Positions 12,033 through 15,053 of a stretch of 15,053 nucleotides of DNA are shown here, piece after piece (the first letter of the stretch is position 1; each line of letters opens with the position of its first letter). The notes under the pieces are model-generated. The model was not told the DNA's origin and did not search any database. It saw nothing but the letters and a program-made list of their open reading frames with translations. Location: the NCBI GenBank assembly GCA_964538665.1, contig CAZIEB010000021.1, positions 1-15,053 of the forward strand, in the 5' to 3' direction. Source of the stretch: JAPUDQ01 sp964538665. GTDB lineage: Bacteria > Patescibacteriota > Saccharimonadia > Saccharimonadales > Saccharimonadaceae. A program made the translations under genes and the position numbers.

Positions 12033-12599
12033 CTAGTAGCCAACTTGGCGCATCGTATCGTCGGTCATGGCGAGTAGAGCCGGTATATCGGGAGCGTTTG
12101 CGATGTAGTAGTCGGCAAATGCAATCGGCCCGCCTTTTTCAATATTTTCGATTTCTTCGACATCCCGGAGCATTATTTGCTCTTTGGTATATGTGCGATG
12201 CGCATCTTTACGTTCTACGACCCGTTGGTAGCGCACGTGTTTTGGGTTGACGATAGCAATCGATACGTACTCTTCGCCAAATGTTTCGCGTAAATATTTG
12301 TCTTCGCTCCATGAGTAGACTCCGTCCAGCACGACAAATTTCGTGCCTTCGGCAAGAAGCTTTTCGGCTTTTTCGGCAGCCCGCCTGGCCATGACGGCAG
12401 GGCCTTCGGCACGACGCATATCCTCGCGGACCATCCGCTCATCCATGACGATATCGAGCCCACGTCGCTCAACTTCCTCGTAGACCATACCGCCGAAATA
12501 CACAGAAGGCACACTATGTGTTTCACAGATATGTTTCACGACTGTACCTTTGCCCGATCCAGGCATACCGAGAATTGCTATGACTTTTGGTCTATTCAT
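12033..12599 (-). CDS. UPF0200-like P-loop nucleotide kinase
   Basis: This is a P-loop NTPase of about 188 aa that resembles the UPF0200 group (adenylate-kinase/dephospho-CoA-kinase-like proteins best known from archaea). Walker A is GMPGSGKGT (residues about 11-19 from the chosen start). It is followed by a VYFGGMVYEEVERRGLD segment, RRAEGPAVMARRAAEKAEKL, and the Walker-B-like KFVVLDGVYSWSEDKYL. Then come IAIVNPKHVRYQRVVERKD, RDVEEIENIEKGGPIAFADY and a YIAN ending. A nucleotide or nucleoside kinase activity is inferred; the substrate is unknown. I chose ATG 12599 (MNRPKVIAILGMPGSGKG) over the in-frame ATG at 12629, because a TATACT box (minus strand, 12606-12611) lies exactly 6 nt before 12599 and families of this type start just before the Walker A strand. 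Confidence 0.8.
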   Translation of the reverse strand: MNRPKVIAILGMPGSGKGTVVKHICETHSVPSVYFGGMVYEEVERRGLDIVMDERMVREDMRRAEGPAVMARRAAEKAEKLLAEGTKFVVLDGVYSWSEDKYLRETFGEEYVSIAIVNPKHVRYQRVVERKDAHRTYTKEQIMLRDVEEIENIEKGGPIAFADYYIANAPDIPALLAMTDDTMRQVGY

Positions 12600-12611
12600 A
12601 CCAATAGTATA
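12600..12611 (-). promoter_or_regulatory. Leaderless promoter of the UPF0200-like kinase
   Basis: On the minus strand TATACT (plus-strand 12606-12611) is followed by 6 nt and then ATG 12599. No Shine-Dalgarno and no strong -35. This box lies between the two candidate starts and rules out 12629 if used. Confidence 0.6.
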
Positions 12612-12694
12612 GCGTATGGCTGAATTCACTATGCTTATGCTTGATAGAAGTGTGATTTGTTGTAACTATAGAGTCACGAACATAAGAAGTTGGC

Positions 12695-12991
12695 ATGTCA
12701 CATCCTGAATCACGGTACGATTGGCGAGACGAAGCCGCATGTAAGCGTGAAGATCCAGAGTTATTTTTTCCAGAAGGCACATCAGGCGCGGCACGACTTC
12801 AGACTGAAGAAGCAAAAGCAGTTTGTCGAGGCTGTGCGGTGATTGATATTTGCCTCAAGTGGGCAGTTGATAATGATCAAAGAGCAGGTATATGGGGTGC
12901 TTTAACCGAGAAAGAGCGTCGCCACTTAAAAGCGCGTAATAACCGTGCTCGTAATGTTGGTGAAGTTTCTTTAGGGCAAGCGGGCAGTTAA
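12695..12991 (+). CDS. WhiB-family iron-sulfur transcription factor
   Basis: WhiB-like proteins bind a [4Fe-4S] cluster through four cysteines and regulate transcription, usually by binding region 4 of the primary sigma factor. In this 98-aa protein the ligands are complete: C16 in DEAACK, then C44-x-x-C47-x5-C53 in AVCRGCAVIDICLKWAV. The conserved turn is GIWGALT (family G-[VI]-W-G-G), followed by the basic tail KERRHLKARNNRAR typical of DNA binding. Start ATG 12695 gives a normal N-terminus; the Shine-Dalgarno is weak. It is divergent from the kinase (96 bp) and lies 22 bp before polA. The family is characteristic of Actinobacteria and their phages, so its presence in this setting is notable. 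Four of six Leu codons are TTA, unlike the neighbouring rpoD, which may point to different ancestry. Confidence 0.9.
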   Translation: MSHPESRYDWRDEAACKREDPELFFPEGTSGAARLQTEEAKAVCRGCAVIDICLKWAVDNDQRAGIWGALTEKERRHLKARNNRARNVGEVSLGQAGS

Positions 12992-13000
12992 CAGATAGCG

Positions 13001-13012
13001 TATACTAGTCCT
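13001..13012 (+). promoter_or_regulatory. Leaderless promoter of polA
   Basis: TATACT (13001-13006) ends 6 nt before the polA ATG at 13013. No Shine-Dalgarno is present and no clear -35 hexamer is seen at 16-18 bp. Confidence 0.6.
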
Positions 13013-15053
13013 ATGACAAAGCGACTTGCGATTATTGATGGAAAATCGGTATTTTATCGAGGCTACTATGCCATGCCGAGTCTTAGCCTCAAAGATGGCA
13101 CGCCGACAGGTGGTGTCTACGGTTTTGCGGCGCTCAGTCTCGAGCTGATGAAAAAGCTGAAGCCCGATTATGTGTGCGTCGCGTGGGACAAGCCCAAGAC
13201 TAATATTCGCAAGCGAAAAGCACTCTATCCGGAATACAAAGCAGGCCGCAAGCCGCCACCACCGGATTTTTATGCACAGATTCCGCTACTCATGGAGCTA
13301 CTCGACGCGTTTAGCTGGCCGATGTACGAAGCTGATGACTACGAAGCTGACGACATTATGTGTACACTCGCCGACCAGGCTTCCCGACAGGGGATAGAAA
13401 CATGTCTCATCACGAGTGACCTCGATGCGCTGCAATGTGTTGGTCCACTGACGCATGTCTACGCGCTCAAAAAAGGTTTTTCGAACATCGAGCTATTTCA
13501 TCCAGAGAGTTTTGAACAAAAATACGGTATTGCCGTGGATCAATTTCTCGATCTCAAGTCGCTCAAGGGCGACAGTTCGGACAATATCCCTGGTGTGCCC
13601 GGTGTCGGCGAAAAGACGGCGCTCAGTTTGCTTCAGCAGTTCAAGACACTAGATGGCATATATGAAAATCTTGACCTCATCAAGGGCGCGACGCGCACCA
13701 AACTAGAGGCTGGCAAAGATTCGGCGTATCTCAGCAAGGAAATCGCAAGGCTGTACCTCGATGCGCCATTTTCTCTCGATCTTGATGCCATGGACGTCAA
13801 CGATCTTGATACCCTCAAGCTCAAAGAGTTATTGACGCGACTTGAGTTTCGGTCACTCCTTCGCAACCTGCCGCAGCATATGCAAAATTCAGAGATNNNN
13901 NNNNNNNNNNNNNNNNNNNNNNNNNNNNNNNNNNNNNNNNNNNNNNNNNNNNNNNNNNNNNNNNNNNNNNNNNNNNNNNNNNNNNNNNNNNNNNNNGCAT
14001 TTTTGCTCGATCCGCTCCGCAAGTCTCGTGATCTGACTGATCTGGCTGGCGTTGATGCTACGGATCCATCGTTCGCGGTTGCGGCCGTGTGGGCGCTGCA
14101 CGCACAGCAAGCGGGGCTGTTCGATGCGTTGCCCAAGCTCAAATCTGTCGCGTATGACATCGATTTTCCATTGATACCTATTCTTGCGCGCATGGAGCAT
14201 CGTGGCATCACACTCGATACGGAGATGCTGGCGACGATGAAGGTCGAGCTCGAGCAGCAGATCGCGACGCTGAAGCAGCAGATGTTTGACATGGTCGGGT
14301 ATGAATTTAATATCAGCTCGCCGGCGCAACTGTCCGATGTGCTATACGGCAAGCTAGCGCTCTCGACGGTCGGTATCAAAAAAGGCAAGACAGGCTACAG
14401 CACGGGTCAGTCAGAGCTCGACAAACTGCGTGGCCAGCACCCCATCATCGAGCTCATCGAGCACTACCGAGAAGTTACCAAGCTGCTGAGTACCACTGTC
14501 GATGCATTGCCAAAACTTATCGATAGTGAGTCACGTCTGCACACAACTTTTCGTCAAGATGTTGCGGCGACGGGTCGGCTGAGTAGTATTGAACCAAATC
14601 TACAAAACATACCCGTGCGCACTGAGCAGGGCCGCAAGATTCGTGAAGCATTTGTCCCCGCGCCGGGCAATGTGTTCGTCAGTGCCGACTATAGTCAATT
14701 TGAGCTCCGCCTGGCTGCAGTACTCGCAGGTGACACGCAAATGATCAATGACTTTAACGCTGGTACGGATATCCATGCCAAGACAGCCGCTGAGGTGTAC
14801 AAGATTCCACTCGATAATGTCACCAAATCACAACGGCGTGATGCCAAGGTGATTAATTTTGGTGTTCTCTATGGTATGAGCCCGCACGGATTAGCGGCTG
14901 CGACCGGTATGAGTTTTCATGACGCCAAGGTGTTTATCGATGAATATTTCCGTCTGCGTGCGCCGATACGAGCGTATATCGACGCCACCATAGAGCAAGC
15001 CAAGACACTGGGCTATGTCGAAACGTATTTTGGGCGTCGTCGCCCAACTCCCG
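13013..15053 (+). CDS. polA: DNA polymerase I, interrupted by an assembly gap and cut by the window end
   Basis: DNA polymerase I fills gaps and removes RNA primers. The N-terminal 5' nuclease domain (residues 1 to about 290) shows LAIIDGKSVFYRGYYAM, the acidic cluster EADDYEADDIM, TSDLDALQ and the helix-3-turn-helix LKGDSSDNIPGVPGVGEKTA. The Ns at 13897-13996 fall in the 3'-5' exonuclease-like region, so proofreading status cannot be judged. The polymerase domain resumes with TGRLSSIEPNLQNIPVRTEQ, motif A VSADYSQFELRLAAVLAGD (Phe where Taq and E. coli have Ile), and motif B RRDAKVINFGVLYGMS with the Phe at the Taq F667 position. Motif C and the end lie beyond 15053. Both sides of the gap are in the same frame as drawn, but comparison with family length suggests more than 100 bp is missing. 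Confidence 0.95.
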   Translation, partial: MTKRLAIIDGKSVFYRGYYAMPSLSLKDGTPTGGVYGFAALSLELMKKLKPDYVCVAWDKPKTNIRKRKALYPEYKAGRKPPPPDFYAQIPLLMELLDAFSWPMYEADDYEADDIMCTLADQASRQGIETCLITSDLDALQCVGPLTHVYALKKGFSNIELFHPESFEQKYGIAVDQFLDLKSLKGDSSDNIPGVPGVGEKTALSLLQQFKTLDGIYENLDLIKGATRTKLEAGKDSAYLSKEIARLYLDAPFSLDLDAMDVNDLDTLKLKELLTRLEFRSLLRNLPQHMQNSEXXXXXXXXXXXXXXXXXXXXXXXXXXXXXXXXXXAFLLDPLRKSRDLTDLAGVDATDPSFAVAAVWALHAQQAGLFDALPKLKSVAYDIDFPLIPILARMEHRGITLDTEMLATMKVELEQQIATLKQQMFDMVGYEFNISSPAQLSDVLYGKLALSTVGIKKGKTGYSTGQSELDKLRGQHPIIELIEHYREVTKLLSTTVDALPKLIDSESRLHTTFRQDVAATGRLSSIEPNLQNIPVRTEQGRKIREAFVPAPGNVFVSADYSQFELRLAAVLAGDTQMINDFNAGTDIHAKTAAEVYKIPLDNVTKSQRRDAKVINFGVLYGMSPHGLAAATGMSFHDAKVFIDEYFRLRAPIRAYIDATIEQAKTLGYVETYFGRRRPTP
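13897..13996. other. Assembly gap (100 N) inside polA
   Basis: This is a default-length N run between the 5' nuclease and polymerase domains. The flanks do not overlap. The missing part corresponds to most of the 3'-5' exonuclease-like domain. Confidence 0.85.

Noticed and set aside
12600..12629. Upstream start (ATG 12629) for the kinase
   Set aside because: The extra 10 residues lie over the -10 box and are not typical of the family; ATG 12599 fits the leaderless spacing.
13633..14388. Minus-strand frame opposite polA
   Set aside because: Runs across the N gap and is antisense to a highly conserved coding region.
1..15053. tRNA, rRNA, CRISPR array, insertion sequence or prophage
   Set aside because: No cloverleaf, spaced direct repeats, transposase or integrase motifs were seen in reading both strands by eye.

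Overview
The window is a compact, roughly 50% GC stretch of bacterial chromosome. It uses the standard code: TGA, TAG and TAA all end genes. Gene content suggests a Patescibacteria/CPR genome, most likely a Saccharibacteria (TM7) relative: a DnaG whose zinc ligands are all replaced, a short RpoD with an acidic N-terminus, an archaeal-looking UPF0200-type kinase, an HrpA-like helicase, Orn and MscL. This placement is inference and rests on no database search. Three 100-base N runs show it is a scaffolded draft assembly. One gap (in gdh) is flanked by an exact 55-bp duplication and is almost certainly an artefact. The other two (in dnaG and polA) hide real sequence.

Layout. Bases 1-185: 3' end of argS. 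186-699: a leaderless leader peptide, a terminator, a 19-codon ORF and a 73-aa winged-helix-like protein. 700-855: two strong hairpins. 856-1305: mscL. 1317-2269: a divergent HxlR-type regulator and NADPH-dependent FMN reductase around a perfect 14-bp inverted repeat. 2331-3670: glutamate dehydrogenase. 3732-6703: a DEAH/HrpA-like helicase broken by an apparent frameshift. 6716-7249: orn. 7254-8473: a threonine-dehydratase-like PLP enzyme behind a leader peptide with four consecutive Ile codons and an attenuator. 8517-8846: an MmcQ/YjbR protein. 8850-9440 (minus): a membrane-anchored helical protein. 9525-12029: the dnaG-rpoD operon. 12033-12599 (minus): the UPF0200-like kinase. 12695-12991: a WhiB-like protein. 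13013 to the end: polA.

Most interesting signals. Two leader-peptide attenuators (209-337 and 7277-7394) have the same design. Each has a -10 box exactly 6 nt before an ATG, so the mRNA should be leaderless. Each encodes a peptide of about 20 aa with a run of branched-chain residues followed by D-[VI]-(H)-P-[SA]-A-G. In each, the last codons form the antiterminator arm that competes with an intrinsic terminator. The second fits classical isoleucine-sensing attenuation of a threonine dehydratase. The same -10/6-nt/ATG spacing occurs before orn, dnaG, the kinase and polA, so leaderless transcription seems to be a general mode here, while genes with a Shine-Dalgarno sequence sit inside longer transcripts.

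The genes are mostly informational (argS, dnaG, rpoD, polA, orn, helicase), mixed with amino-acid metabolism (glutamate dehydrogenase, the PLP dehydratase) and stress functions (mscL, the HxlR/FMN reductase pair, WhiB).
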